Assembly: GCA_956465555.1 (NCBI GenBank)
Contig: OY101116.1
Location: forward strand, 1,178,001 to 1,242,000
Length of the DNA: 64,000 nucleotides
Direction: 5' to 3'
Source of the DNA: Nitzschia sp. pyKryTriq1
Lineage: Eukaryota > Bacillariophyta > Bacillariophyceae > Bacillariales > Bacillariaceae
Each line of letters starts with the position of its first letter. The first letter of the stretch is position 1. The notes beneath the pieces are model-generated. The model worked only from the letters and a program-made list of their open reading frames with translations. It was not told where the DNA came from and did not search any database. The position numbers and the translations under genes are program-made. This document shows positions 44,798 through 55,296 of this stretch, in pieces.

Positions 44798-46281
44798 ATG
44801 CCGAAAAGAAAGAACAAAGGAATGTCGAGGAAAGAGTCGATGTCGATCTTCCAGGATGGGGCTCCTTCGAAAGGGGATGGTGAGGTTCTATTGCATTCAT
44901 TGTCGATGATTGCTAGAGGAAACAACAAGAAAGATTTTCACAAAGAAAAAACGATGAATGATGTTCGACTATCGGTGGGTCTTTACTCGAGCTATCCCCT
45001 AGCAAACAATATTCTGGCTGGGGCTCGGAAAAGGTAGGTAATTCGCCTATTGACCCTTCCACGAATCACAGCAAGATTTCACAGCATATTTCGCCGTATA
45101 GGGAAGGCGCCTTCAAAGCAGGAGGAGTGAAACAAATGAATCACATTAGAGGCACCGACGGATGGTTCCGCTCGATGCTGGTCCTCGAGGTTCGTGTCGA
45201 AAGAGCTAGAGTTGAGTCGAAAAATTTGGATAGAGCTTTGACCTCACCAATCGAAAACCGCGCATTTCTCAGGTTAGAGCATTTGATAACTATATGATGC
45301 CTTTGGTCTTAATTTCTTTGAATGCACTCCTTGCGGCGGTACTAAGCGAAGTGGAAGGTTTTGGAATGTCAAAAGAAATCCTTCAACATTGGGACGCTGT
45401 AAGTTTCAACGCGATGCTTCTACCAAACGAGATCAAAGCATCTCATCAGTGTTCCACTATAGGTGTTTTCGATGGTCGTGAATTCGGCTCTTGCATTCCT
45501 CTTGGTGTTCAGACTCAATCGATGTGCCATGCGTTTCTGGGAAGCCCGTGGATATTGGGGCAACGTCACACATATTACTCGAAATCTGGTCAGTGGTATA
45601 CTCATGTATTGTGGGCATTCTCAGCAAAACCGTGATGTGGCCATTCGATGGTCGGCGACTTTCTGTGTCGCTGCAATGCACTTTATCCGGAGTGAGCATG
45701 ATTACAACCCTGATGAGCTTTTTGGGATACTGACGCCTGATCAAATTAGCAAGATGCAAGACGCCGATCATGCACCCCTATACGCCGCAAGCATGATTCG
45801 ACACTATCTTCAAAGAGCCTTTAAGATTGATTCAAGTACTCCGCCTCAGCTTGCCCATGCATATGCAATCCAAATGAACACACTTGAACAATATGTCAGC
45901 CAGTTGATTTCTCAAGTATCAGGGATGGAGAAAATTCGATCAACGCCCTTGCCAATCGCCTACGTCACGCATTTACGATCGTTATTGTTCCTATATTGTC
46001 TTTTGCTTCCGTATGTATGGGTGAAAGACTGGGGGTGGGCCACTGTTCCATTGGTAGCCTTCACAGCTTTTGCATTGTTTGGTATCGAAGGTGTATCGAG
46101 CGAAGTAGAAATTCCTTTTGATCGACGCCGTCCAAATCACTTGGCTCTGGATGCATACTGCTTGATCATGTTGAATTCCGTGCAGGGCCTCGTTGTTCAT
46201 GACGCCAACCTTGACATGCAGGGGCATGAATTTGAAGAGACAGTGCACAAAGACGTGGAGGAAGGAATCGTAGAAGCATGA
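44798..46281 (+). CDS. Bestrophin-family anion channel 2
   Basis: This is a paralogue of the bestrophin at 28-29.5 kb. Four exons, 44798-45033, 45102-45189, 45273-45398 and 45463-46281, give 422 residues, with each junction in frame. Corresponding motifs are YSSYPLANNILAGARKREGAF, RGTDGWFRSMLVLE/VRAFDNYMMPLVLISLNALL, FLLVFRLNRCAMRFWEARGYWG, LPIAYVTHLRSLLFLYC and GIEGVSSEVEIPFDRRRPNHLALDAYC. The last line is the conserved acidic/Arg-rich neck-side region of bestrophins. Intron 1 matches the intron of paralogue 1 in place and phase; introns 2 and 3 are extra. The N-terminus is Lys/Arg-rich and its targeting is unclear. Confidence 0.87.
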
Positions 46282-47092
46282 ATCCGCGAACGCCCTTCGC
46301 CAATCTAGTAGAAACGCGAAATTCGTAGTAACAATATCTATGATTGTACTATTGTTCGATAAAAATACTATGATGGGTAGTTTACCCGTTTGCTATCGAT
46401 AGTTCTCAACTCTAGTAGTAGCTAGAGAGGATGGCTCTAGCTCTAGGTAACATACCCGGCAGAAAATAGGGACCTTGTTTCTGTGGTGCTGTTCTCCATC
46501 CCGTTTTGTCTGTGATCGTTTCTGGGCGTTTCCGTCCCGACCAGTAGGAGGGGATGGTTTGAGGGCTTTTGCCCCTCCGCCCTGGCCCGTCTTGAAACCT
46601 GAAGCGGTCGAATGAGTCGAATCCCGCTGTTGCATGGCACGCGCCACGCTACAAGTACATACGCTGCCATCGCGGATGACGTTTCCATCCAACGGAAATC
46701 ACCACTTATGTGACCATGTGGATCGTTGACCAAAAATAATAGTAACAGTATCGTGGAACATGATAGTTTTTTGAATGTTGCATGCCGCAACACGGGTCAC
46801 GCGGCAGGCCAGTGCCGATCTTCTCCGTAAGATCGCTCTGCGCATGTGAGATAGACGCGAACCTTTTATTTGAACAATGTGCACCACATTACAGTACAGG
46901 ACAGTACGTACCAGTACAGTACTCATACCAGGTACGCTTGTACCAGCACAGGCAAATTTTGACTACTCTCTCCATTTACAGTATTGAGAATTTCGAAATT
47001 GAACGAGAAGCTCACACCCCGAGTCACACCCACAGTTGATGATTCATTCTTCTCGTTCTCGAAAAGGTTACCAGTAAGATACGTAGTCCACG
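46282..47092. other. Spacer upstream of secreted protein copy 1
   Basis: From about 46765 to 47090 the sequence resembles 50940-51285 in front of copy 2 (shared words such as TTGAATGTTG, GGGTCACGC, TTCTCGTTCTC), so the promoter was duplicated with the gene. GTAC words lie at 46895-46940. The minus-strand open frame at 46443-46793 has no recognised feature. Confidence 0.5.
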
Positions 47093-49780
47093 ATGATGTT
47101 TCTTGCTTTACTCCGAGTACTCCTTTTGTTTTTAGGTCACTTCAAGGGCGGATCCTTCGTCCAGGCCGGCAAAGTGGGAACAGGTACCGGTAGCAAGCAG
47201 CGAGCTTTGATGCCCTCTACCTGGGGAGAAATCACGTTCGATACTTTTGAAGACAGCCACGGCGGAGAGACATGGGGAAACTACGAAGCGGGTAGTGATC
47301 GGCAAGCGAAACTAGAAGGGAAAAGTTATTTTGATGGTATCTTTGCGTCTTCCTTTTCAGCGATGGTAAAGGACGACAAGGGCGGTGATTCCTCGTTTTT
47401 CCACAAGGATTTCCAGGATGTGGCTCTGTTTGATGACTTGAAGATTAACTTTTGGTACTATACTGACCAAATGAAAGATAACGAGGATGAGTTCCTCGTT
47501 GAATATTCTGTGCCTGGTGGGGCTTGGAGTACAGTTATGGTGATCAACGAATTTGCAAACGGAAATCCGTTGGAGAAGAACATTAAGCTCAGCGTCGACA
47601 CTCCCTCGATCGATGTGGAGTCAATGTCTTCCATGAAGCTTCGCTTTCGCTGTAACGGAAATGGCGGTAAAAGGAAAGTATGGGTTGATCAAATTCGATT
47701 CCAAGGACACTTGTCTGATACCGAGCCTAGTTCGGAGCCATCTTCAACACCATCTGCTCAGCCAAGCCACTTTCCTAGCACGACTCCTAGCTCGAATCCT
47801 TCAGCAGGGCCTTCGGCGGTGCCATCTTCTGTGCCCACAGGAGCCCCCAGCCCTGAGCCATCCTTCAAAGATCCCACTTTGCAGCCAAGCCGAAGCCCTA
47901 GTGATGGACCCACGATGCTACCTAGCAGCTCTCCTTCCGTTGCTCCGAGTACGGTTCCGAGCCAAAATCCATCGAAGAGCCCGGCGCCTTCGCCAATGCC
48001 AAGTGGATCCCCAAGTCTTGCTCCATCCCCCGGACCCAGTGGGTCTCCAAGTCGTACCCCATCCTCAACTCCTTCTCAAGACCCGTCAGCGTCGCCAACT
48101 GAGCCCCTGACTAGGAATGAGACTTGCCCCGTTGATAGGCTGTATCCGCCCTCCAAGTATGAAATTTTACCATTCACGGGTGTCCCCACAATGGACATAT
48201 CGGGCGTTGAAGACGACTTGTCAGAAATTTCGTCACTGGCCTTTACGGATCAAACTGACGCAAATGGGAATCTTTATGCCTATGTGGCTTCGGATAAAAA
48301 CCAATTCTCACTGAAGGTGATTCGATTTCAGCGTCATGCCGTAACAGGGCAAGTTATCATGGGTAACGCCACAACTGTCGCAACCTACGTTCTTGATGTT
48401 CAATATAGCAACTCAGACTGGGAAGACATCAGTCTAGGACCCTGTTCATCGGCTTCGCAGGCTCCTACTTGCATTTATATCGGAGATTTCGGAAATAACA
48501 ACCGTACTGGTGGATATGTGCAGCGGTCCGTCTTGAGAATTCTCAAGTTTCCCGAACCAATCTGGACCACCTCGGGGCCCTCCCCGGGGCCCTCCAATAA
48601 GGTTGGCGTTCCTGTCACCCGTATTCATTATCAATATGTTGCTCCTGGATTCAACAGCAACACTTTCTATGATGCTGAGGCCGTGTTTGTTGATTGGGTG
48701 GGTTCCTCTGGAGTTGGCAAAGGCGACATCTACATCGTAACCAAGGGAGAATGTGGGCTGGGCCGAGTGGCTGTAATTCCGGCGTCTTATCATGGAACGC
48801 TTCCCACCACTCCTTCCACCTCCCCTGATGGTCAAGTCTTTAGTTTGACAGCTCTTATGGCGTATCCTCCAGTTCAAGGTGTCAACATCACTTGTAAGGA
48901 CGGACCTTTTCGCTTGTGGCAAGGCGCAGATATGAGACGGGATGGACGCTTGATTGCATTGATCACGGGGCAATCTCCTCCCAGAGTGTACTTTTATCCG
49001 AGATTAGCCGGGCAAAGCGTCTATGATGCACTCACCTTTACTGCCCCTGGCGAGGGCCCAAGCTGCCCCTACATTGCTTCTACTTCGTATGGCTTGAAGG
49101 ACGAAAGGAAGCATGAGGCTGTTGCATTTCTACCCGACGGCAAAGGGTTCGCCGATACCAGTGAATGTGAGGGTGGGGGAGCCTGCAAAGTCCCCATTTA
49201 CCTCTGGAACCTTACTTTCCCCGACTCTCCCGACACAACGTTCCGAAATGGTTTGGTGCCAGACTCCAACGATGGTTTGTGGGACACGATTACGAGTGAT
49301 GATTTCGAAACTGGTGACCATCTCGGCAGTTTTGTCAATGGGACACGCGCATATGCCAGTCAAAACTACGCTTGCCCACTAAACGATACAGACAGCAACA
49401 CTTGGTCCATTCATATCAACGAACATAAAGGCCCCGATTCTGCCATCGCACACAAGGTCGACCACGATGCTTCCACTTACAAGTGGCTGAAGGTAGTGTT
49501 TGACTTTTTACTCGATGGATTTGACCACATGGACACACTCTTCCTTGAATTGTCATTGGACGGAGGAGTCTCTTACTTTATCGTGGCAGATTGGGCCTTG
49601 GATACGCAAGGGATTTTCGGTCTGGGAACGTGCTACATGGGGGAAACCGTGGTCTTGAATGCTGAGGCATTCGATCGAATGACTTTTGGATCGCAGGCGC
49701 GACTTCGCTTTAGGACCAGCGCCAACGCCGCCAATGATCGCGTATACTTGGACAATATTGTGTTTCAAGGACACATTTAA
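47093..49780 (+). CDS. Secreted protein, copy 1: twin terminal domains, PS-rich stalk, propeller-like core
   Basis: This is a single exon of 895 residues with a signal peptide (MMFLALLRVLLLFLGHFKGGSFVQAG). In order it has domain A (about 42-205, ending VWVDQIRFQGHL), a stalk of about 130 residues made of PSxxPS repeats (47723-48110), a core of about 385 residues starting NETCPVDRLYPPSKYEILPF with repeated strands (LAFTDQTDANGNLYAYVA, CIYIGDFGNNN, GDIYIVTKGECGLGRV) suggesting a beta-propeller, and domain B (about 730-895, ending VYLDNIVFQGHI). A and B look homologous. Several NxT/S sites fit a glycosylated cell-surface or wall protein. The family is not one I can name. Copy 2 lies 1.5 kb downstream. 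Confidence 0.85.
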   Translation: MMFLALLRVLLLFLGHFKGGSFVQAGKVGTGTGSKQRALMPSTWGEITFDTFEDSHGGETWGNYEAGSDRQAKLEGKSYFDGIFASSFSAMVKDDKGGDSSFFHKDFQDVALFDDLKINFWYYTDQMKDNEDEFLVEYSVPGGAWSTVMVINEFANGNPLEKNIKLSVDTPSIDVESMSSMKLRFRCNGNGGKRKVWVDQIRFQGHLSDTEPSSEPSSTPSAQPSHFPSTTPSSNPSAGPSAVPSSVPTGAPSPEPSFKDPTLQPSRSPSDGPTMLPSSSPSVAPSTVPSQNPSKSPAPSPMPSGSPSLAPSPGPSGSPSRTPSSTPSQDPSASPTEPLTRNETCPVDRLYPPSKYEILPFTGVPTMDISGVEDDLSEISSLAFTDQTDANGNLYAYVASDKNQFSLKVIRFQRHAVTGQVIMGNATTVATYVLDVQYSNSDWEDISLGPCSSASQAPTCIYIGDFGNNNRTGGYVQRSVLRILKFPEPIWTTSGPSPGPSNKVGVPVTRIHYQYVAPGFNSNTFYDAEAVFVDWVGSSGVGKGDIYIVTKGECGLGRVAVIPASYHGTLPTTPSTSPDGQVFSLTALMAYPPVQGVNITCKDGPFRLWQGADMRRDGRLIALITGQSPPRVYFYPRLAGQSVYDALTFTAPGEGPSCPYIASTSYGLKDERKHEAVAFLPDGKGFADTSECEGGGACKVPIYLWNLTFPDSPDTTFRNGLVPDSNDGLWDTITSDDFETGDHLGSFVNGTRAYASQNYACPLNDTDSNTWSIHINEHKGPDSAIAHKVDHDASTYKWLKVVFDFLLDGFDHMDTLFLELSLDGGVSYFIVADWALDTQGIFGLGTCYMGETVVLNAEAFDRMTFGSQARLRFRTSANAANDRVYLDNIVFQGHI
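47723..48110 (+). repeat. PSxxPS stalk repeat, present in copy 1 only
   Basis: This is a low-complexity coding repeat of four-residue period (P-S-x-x), about 130 residues, rich in Pro, Ser and Thr. Such stalks are common in diatom secreted proteins and are probably glycosylated. Flanking sequence is continuous with that of copy 2, which lacks the block. Confidence 0.8.
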
Positions 49781-51285
49781 AAAACATAGGCATGAGCAGG
49801 TAAACTATTCTCTACCGGGGTACGCTAGTAGGTCTCCCTTTCTTCTTTCGATTGAAGGTGCAGCAATAATTGCTGCAGCTGGGCGGTCCGATAAAAATCC
49901 TTGAGCCCTTGGTCCACGTTGTGCCCAAATGGCATCTTAATAGTGCTATGATCTATGATCGTTCTCGGAGATTTCATAGTTTGAGGCGAACATGAATGAA
50001 ATCTACTACGGTTTCCTGCGGACGAAATCAGTTCGACTCGATCGACCCATTCAGACTGGTTCGACTGATCGGCTCAAGGGCTCGTGGCGCAGGCGCAAAC
50101 AAACCCTCAACTCTCTCGGACACTGTAGACCGATGGTATAGTACTTGGTAGTGGAATAATTCGTTGGCCTATGCCCTGATCGATTTCGATTTGCGTAGCA
50201 AGATCGTCCTCTCTCGGGGATACCCTTGGGTACATCTCCTTGCCTCGTTCTCGTCAAGGTGTAAAGGGATGGCGGGCGGCCATTGAACTAGAAATCCATG
50301 GTCTTCTTCTCCAGAAGACTCTCCGGAAGAATAATAGGCATCATTGGCCTCCCACAAAGCCTCTTCCATAGAGGTGTCACTACTGCTACTATGGTCACTC
50401 CTCATAGTAGTATTGTATTGTAATGAATACTTGTATGATGCACAGTAGTAGTCATGGATCATCGATAGTAGTAGAGTAGTAGAGGAGTCGTCGTCGTCAT
50501 CGGTCAACGAGCTGAATAAAATAAATAATCATCACAACAACATAATCACATCATCGACTACCACGACTGAATTACTACGCTAGGGACCGACATGATCCGA
50601 CAAGACCGCGCGATAAAACGAAAGTGTCGGTTTGTCGGTCAGCCGGACCGACAAACCGACATGGACCGACAAGACCGCGTGTCGATAGAATGGACCCTGA
50701 CCCTCCCTTCAACCTCGCAACTGGGATACCGGTGTTACAGTAATACCGGTAGAGAGGGGCGACCCTGGAAAGGCCTCACGGGAACTACAAGTAAACCAAT
50801 ACAATAGGAAGCAGCCAAACGCAAAGCGTTTATGTGGATCGCCTTGCCTGATACTTGTACCTTACCGGTAGTACCACAGTACCCAGTACTGTAATAATGT
50901 ACATATTATGTCGAGGGAGGAAGGGAAGGAAAATGTTTATTTTGAATGTTGGATGCCGACATTCGGGTCACGCAGCCAGTAGTGTCCAGTGTTCAGACCT
51001 TCTCCGAGCCATGGGTCTCGTCTATGTACTTCAACCCCAAACCCCACCACTGTTCATACAGTAAGCCGTGTTCGAGTATCCATACTCTACTAGCTAGTAG
51101 AGTAGTAGACTGTTCTGATACCGGTACTTGTAGGGCCTACTAGCTCTACCGTAGTAGCATTTTTCTCGTCTCATTCACTCTCCATCGTCGGATACGGACA
51201 CCAGCTACGTTGGATATCGTGCCTCGAGAGATTCGAAATACTACTAGAGCAGCAGTTGATTCTTCTCGTTCTCAAAAAGGTTACG
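49781..51285. repeat. Spacer between the tandem copies
   Basis: It contains a hairpin and direct-repeat unit at 50586-50679 (listed separately), GTAC clusters at 50720-50760, 50850-50895 and 51105-51150, and CTAGTAG repeats. The region from about 50940 matches the sequence in front of copy 1. An acidic minus-strand frame at 50169-50507 (112 codons) is repeat-like and was not called. Confidence 0.5.
50586..50679. repeat. Hairpin flanked by imperfect 25-base direct repeats
   Basis: TGTCGGTTTGTCGGTC (50625-50640) is followed by five bases and its exact complement (50646-50661). Direct repeats of 25 bases with 2 differences, both ending CCGACAAGACCGCG, start at 50586 and 50655; the second overlaps the right arm. 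Confidence 0.7.
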
Positions 51286-53571
51286 ATGAGGTTTCTTGCT
51301 TGCCTTCTCTTGTTTTTGGGTCCCTTCAATGGCGGCTCCTTCGCTGAGGCCGGCAGATTGGGAACAGGTACCGGTAGCGTAGAGCGAGCTTTGAGGCCCT
51401 ATGCTTGGGGAGAAATAACTTTTGATACTTTCGAAGACAGCAGTCGCAAGGCGACATGGGGAAGCTACCAACCGGGTAGTACTAAGGTGGCGAAACTAGA
51501 AGCGAAAACTTATGTTGGCGCCAACTTTACGACTTCCTTCTCAGCAATGGTGAATAGCAACAAGCTTGCTGCTTCCTCTTTTTTCCACAAGAATTTCCAG
51601 AATGTTGCTATGTTTGATGACTTGAAGATTAACTTTTGGTACTTTACTTCTGGAATGAAAGATATTGATCACGAGTTCGTCGTTGAATATTCTGTGCCCG
51701 GAGGGGCGTGGAGTACACTTATGGTGATCAACCGTTTTACAAACGGAAGGCTGTTGGAAAAGACCATTACGCTCAGCGTCGACGCTCCCTTGATCGATGT
51801 GTGGTCGATATCTTCCATCAAGCTTCGCTTTCGCTGTAAGGGAAAGGATAGTACAACGAAAGTATGGGTCGATCAAATTCGATTCCAAGGGCACTTGTCT
51901 GCGACTAGGAATGAGACTTGCCCCGTTGATAGGCTGTATCCGCCCTCCAAATATGAAATTTTACCATTCACGGGTGTCCCCACAATGGACATATCGGGCG
52001 TTGAAGACGACTTGTCAGAAATTTCGTCACTGGCCTTTACGGATCAAACTGACGCGAATGGGAATCTTTTCGCCTATGTGGCTTCGGATAAAAACCAATT
52101 CTCACTGAAGGTGATTCGATTTCAGCGTCATGCCGTAACAGGGCAAGTTATCATGGGTAACGCCACAACTGTCGCAACCTACGCTCTAGATGTTCAGTAT
52201 AGCAACTCAGACTGGGAAGACATCAGTCTAGGACCCTGTTCATCGGCTTCGCAGGCTCCTACTTGCATTTATATCGGAGATTTCGGAAATAACAACCGTA
52301 CTGGATATGCGCAGCGGTCCGTCTTGAGAATTCTCAAGTTTCCCGAACCAATCTGGACCACCTCGGGGCCCTCCCCGGGGCCCTCCAATAAGGTTGGCGT
52401 TCCTGTCACCCGTATTCAATATCAATATGTTGCTCCTGGATTCAACAGCAACACTTTCTATGATGCTGAGGCCGTGTTTGTTGATTGGGTGGGTTCCTCT
52501 GGAGTTGGCAAAGGCGACATCTACATCGTAACCAAGGGAGAATGTGGGCTGGGCCGAGTGGCTGTAATTCCGGCGTCTTATCATGGAACGCTTCCCACCA
52601 CTCCTTCCACCTCCCCTGATGGTCAAGTCTTTAGTTTGACAGCTCTTATGGCGTATCCTCCAGTTCAAGGTGTCAACATCACTTGTAATGCCGATCCTTT
52701 TCGCTTGTGGCAAGGCGCAGATATGAGACGGGATGGACGCTTGATTGCATTGATCACGGGGCAATCTCCTCCCAGGGTGTACTTTTATCCGAGATTGGCC
52801 GGGCAAAGCGTCTATGATGCACTCAATTTTTCTGCCCCCGGCGAGGGCCCAAGCTGTCCCTATATTGCTTCTACTTCGTATGGCTTGAAGAACGAGACGA
52901 AGCATGAGGCTGTTGCATTTCTACCCGACGGCAAAGGGTTCGCCGATACCAGTGAATGTGAAGGTGGGAAAGTCTGCAATGTCCCAATTTACCTCTGGAA
53001 CCTTACTTTCCCCGACTCTCCCGACACAACGTTCCGAAATGGTTTGGTGCCAGACTCCAACGATGGTTTGTGGGTCACGATTACGAGTGATGATTTCGAA
53101 ACTGGTGACCATCTCGGCAGTTTTGTCAATGGGACACGCGCATATGCCAGTCAAAACTACGCTTGCCCACTGGACCCTACAGACAGCAACACTTGGTCCA
53201 TTCATATCAACGAACATAAAGGCCCCGATTCTGCCATCGCACACAAGGTCGACCACGATGCTTCCACTTACAAGTGGCTGAAGGTAGTGTTTGACTTTTT
53301 ACTCGATGGATTTGACCACATGGACACACTCTTCCTTGAATTGTCATTGGACGGAGGAGTCTCTTACTTTATCGTGGCAGATTGGGCCTTGGATACGCAA
53401 GGGATTTTCGGTCTGGGAACGTGCTACATGGGGGAAACCGTGGTCTTGAATGCTGAGGCATTCGATCGAATGACTTTTGGATCGCAGGCGCGACTTCGCT
53501 TTAGGACCAGCGCCAACGCCGTCAATGATCGCGTATACTTGGACAATATTGTGTTTCAAGGACATATTTAA
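51286..53571 (+). CDS. Secreted protein, copy 2: twin terminal domains, no stalk
   Basis: This tandem paralogue of the preceding gene is a single exon of about 761 residues from the ATG at 51286 (signal peptide MRFLACLLLFLGPFNGGSFAEAG); the frame is open to 51256 only with TTG. Domain A ends FQGHLSATR and runs directly into NETCPVDRLYPP, with no PS stalk. From that point to the stop the protein differs from copy 1 at only about 18 of some 550 positions, several clustered around ITCNADPF, KNETKHEA and GGKVCNVP. Domain A by contrast is much more divergent. Both genes share leader and downstream sequence (TTTAAAAAA after the stop), so the duplicated unit included regulatory regions. Confidence 0.85.
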   Translation: MRFLACLLLFLGPFNGGSFAEAGRLGTGTGSVERALRPYAWGEITFDTFEDSSRKATWGSYQPGSTKVAKLEAKTYVGANFTTSFSAMVNSNKLAASSFFHKNFQNVAMFDDLKINFWYFTSGMKDIDHEFVVEYSVPGGAWSTLMVINRFTNGRLLEKTITLSVDAPLIDVWSISSIKLRFRCKGKDSTTKVWVDQIRFQGHLSATRNETCPVDRLYPPSKYEILPFTGVPTMDISGVEDDLSEISSLAFTDQTDANGNLFAYVASDKNQFSLKVIRFQRHAVTGQVIMGNATTVATYALDVQYSNSDWEDISLGPCSSASQAPTCIYIGDFGNNNRTGYAQRSVLRILKFPEPIWTTSGPSPGPSNKVGVPVTRIQYQYVAPGFNSNTFYDAEAVFVDWVGSSGVGKGDIYIVTKGECGLGRVAVIPASYHGTLPTTPSTSPDGQVFSLTALMAYPPVQGVNITCNADPFRLWQGADMRRDGRLIALITGQSPPRVYFYPRLAGQSVYDALNFSAPGEGPSCPYIASTSYGLKNETKHEAVAFLPDGKGFADTSECEGGKVCNVPIYLWNLTFPDSPDTTFRNGLVPDSNDGLWVTITSDDFETGDHLGSFVNGTRAYASQNYACPLDPTDSNTWSIHINEHKGPDSAIAHKVDHDASTYKWLKVVFDFLLDGFDHMDTLFLELSLDGGVSYFIVADWALDTQGIFGLGTCYMGETVVLNAEAFDRMTFGSQARLRFRTSANAVNDRVYLDNIVFQGHI

Positions 53572-55296
53572 AAAAGTTAGCCATGAATATGTACCCCTAC
53601 TCTAGAGAGAGATAATAGTCTACCAGAGGTCTCCCTCTCTTCTTCGTTTTGTGGAGAACAGAAGATCTGTTCACAAGAAAGACCGTACAAGTAGTATTCG
53701 AAATGAAAATACTCCGTGACAATCTTATTTTACCGGTACTTGTACTGTACTTGTACCGTTACAGGGCAGTAGGCGTACCGGTACCACGTCGGTACCGCAC
53801 CGGTACAGTACGGTTTTATGTAACAAAACAAGGTACAGTACATTACACTACAAATGATTCCTGTACAGTACGTACTTGTAATACCGGTACAGAAGAGTAC
53901 TTGTACATTTGAGCTCGCGTGTCATCTGTCACTACTGCCCTATGCACGAGGTAGTCGACAAGAATGATTGAAAGTGTAAATTATGAGCTAGAAATGAATT
54001 GTTATTTTGGAACTACTTGTTTCAAAATCAATTGTTGAGAAAAGATATTGCGCTGATTTGGCGAAATATTAGTCTTGCATGACTTTCACATGGTTGACCA
54101 GATGAATCTATTTCATGTGGTGTGAATCTCATTTTATGTGGTGAGCTATTTTCGGTGCCTGTTTGGCAGTTGCAGTCTAGTACATAGACTTGTAGTTTTC
54201 TGTTGAGTCTTTGCAACGGACGGGGGCCAGTCGTACGTCGCGCGTCTCACACGCACCCGAGTCAGTACGGGCCGACCACGTCATCAACTGGTCGTGGCTA
54301 GGGCGTCTGCGCATGCACGGCGCGCACTAGCGTGGAAGATCCTTCAGGACATTATCTACCGACGACGGGCAGACTATGGTCGTACAAGTCGCGTAGACCG
54401 TGTGTATTGCACTCGCCCCCATGTTCTGGGATCTACGAGCGTTTGTATGGGGTTATCATGCGTATGTTATAAGTATCTTCAATTATGCCTTCGCCAACGC
54501 GAACGGTTCCATTGTTTTGAACTTCCGTAATAACGTATGGACCTTTGTATGGGTCCGTTCCGAATTTTGTGTTTTGATCCTGTTTTATGAGGATTTCGTC
54601 CCCGACTTGGTAGTTATGGGGAATTCGCTTCGAGTTCTCTCGCGCGTTGTTTTGTTTGATAAGTTTCTGTTTGCGATCCTTGATCAGTTTCCAATTTGCT
54701 TCGAATTGGATGTTCATAATAGCGTCTGGTCCGAACACGGGGAACGACGATTTTGCCGTTCCTTGTGATTAGTTTGCGTTCTCTTCCGCCCCCGCGAAAG
54801 GAGCGAATAGAGTAGTCAGCCGGCGCATCACGCACTTTCGCTAGTAAATTGTGGTCTTTGCCTTGTTCGTATTCGATGAGCTTTAGGCGAAGCGGGACGC
54901 TGACTTGGCGAAATATTAGTCTTCCATAAGCTCTGTCACTACGTGTGAAGTAAATCAATAAGAGGAGCTTAGTAGATTTATGAGACTAGTGGTGATGAGA
55001 GCATCATGGCTCCGCTATCGGTCATCGACGGACGAAGGACGGACAGTGACGTCACATATGGATCTTGGATACCGATAGGAGAAACATCATCATCACCCAC
55101 AACCGACCGACCAGTTATCAACGAATACCGGGGTAGACGAGAGCGCTTGACGACGCGCCTGCTGACATCCATCATCCATCGCGATCGACAGCCCGCCCAG
55201 GCCACAGGAGGGACAATGTTTGTCCAAAGACAAAACGGAATACCCTTATATGCATGTGGACGTAAAAAGATTTTACTCTAGAGAGGTTTTGGTGGG
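53572..55296. repeat. Spacer with GTAC cluster and retroelement fossil
   Basis: GTAC words are dense at 53690-53910 (GTACCGGTACCACGTCGGTACC). The retroelement remnant at about 54050-54925 is listed separately. Between 55006 and 55281 a 91-codon plus-strand frame ends 15 bases before the MATE gene; it matches nothing known. Confidence 0.5.
54052..54923 (-). mobile_element. Fossil fragment of a Ty3/gypsy-type LTR retrotransposon
   Basis: On the minus strand, 54433-54738 encodes a stretch typical of the end of a retroelement integrase (FGPDAIMNIQFEANWKLIKDRK, ENSKRIPHNYQVGDEILIKQDQ, GPYVITEVQNNGTVRV). Most of the element is missing, no long terminal repeats are seen, and it is broken at several places. 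Near-identical 25-base direct repeats stand at 54052 and 54899. It is a relic, of moderate age judging by the readable protein trace. Confidence 0.65.

Noticed and set aside
46443-46793. 116-codon minus-strand frame with a hydrophobic start
   Set aside because: No recognisable domain; its start lies in the duplicated promoter region of the secreted genes.
50169-50507. 112-codon acidic minus-strand frame
   Set aside because: Its first half is from CTAGTAG-type microsatellite sequence; no homologue recognised.
55006-55281. 91-codon frame just before the MATE gene
   Set aside because: No domain, and the opposite strand is also open; it may be leader sequence.
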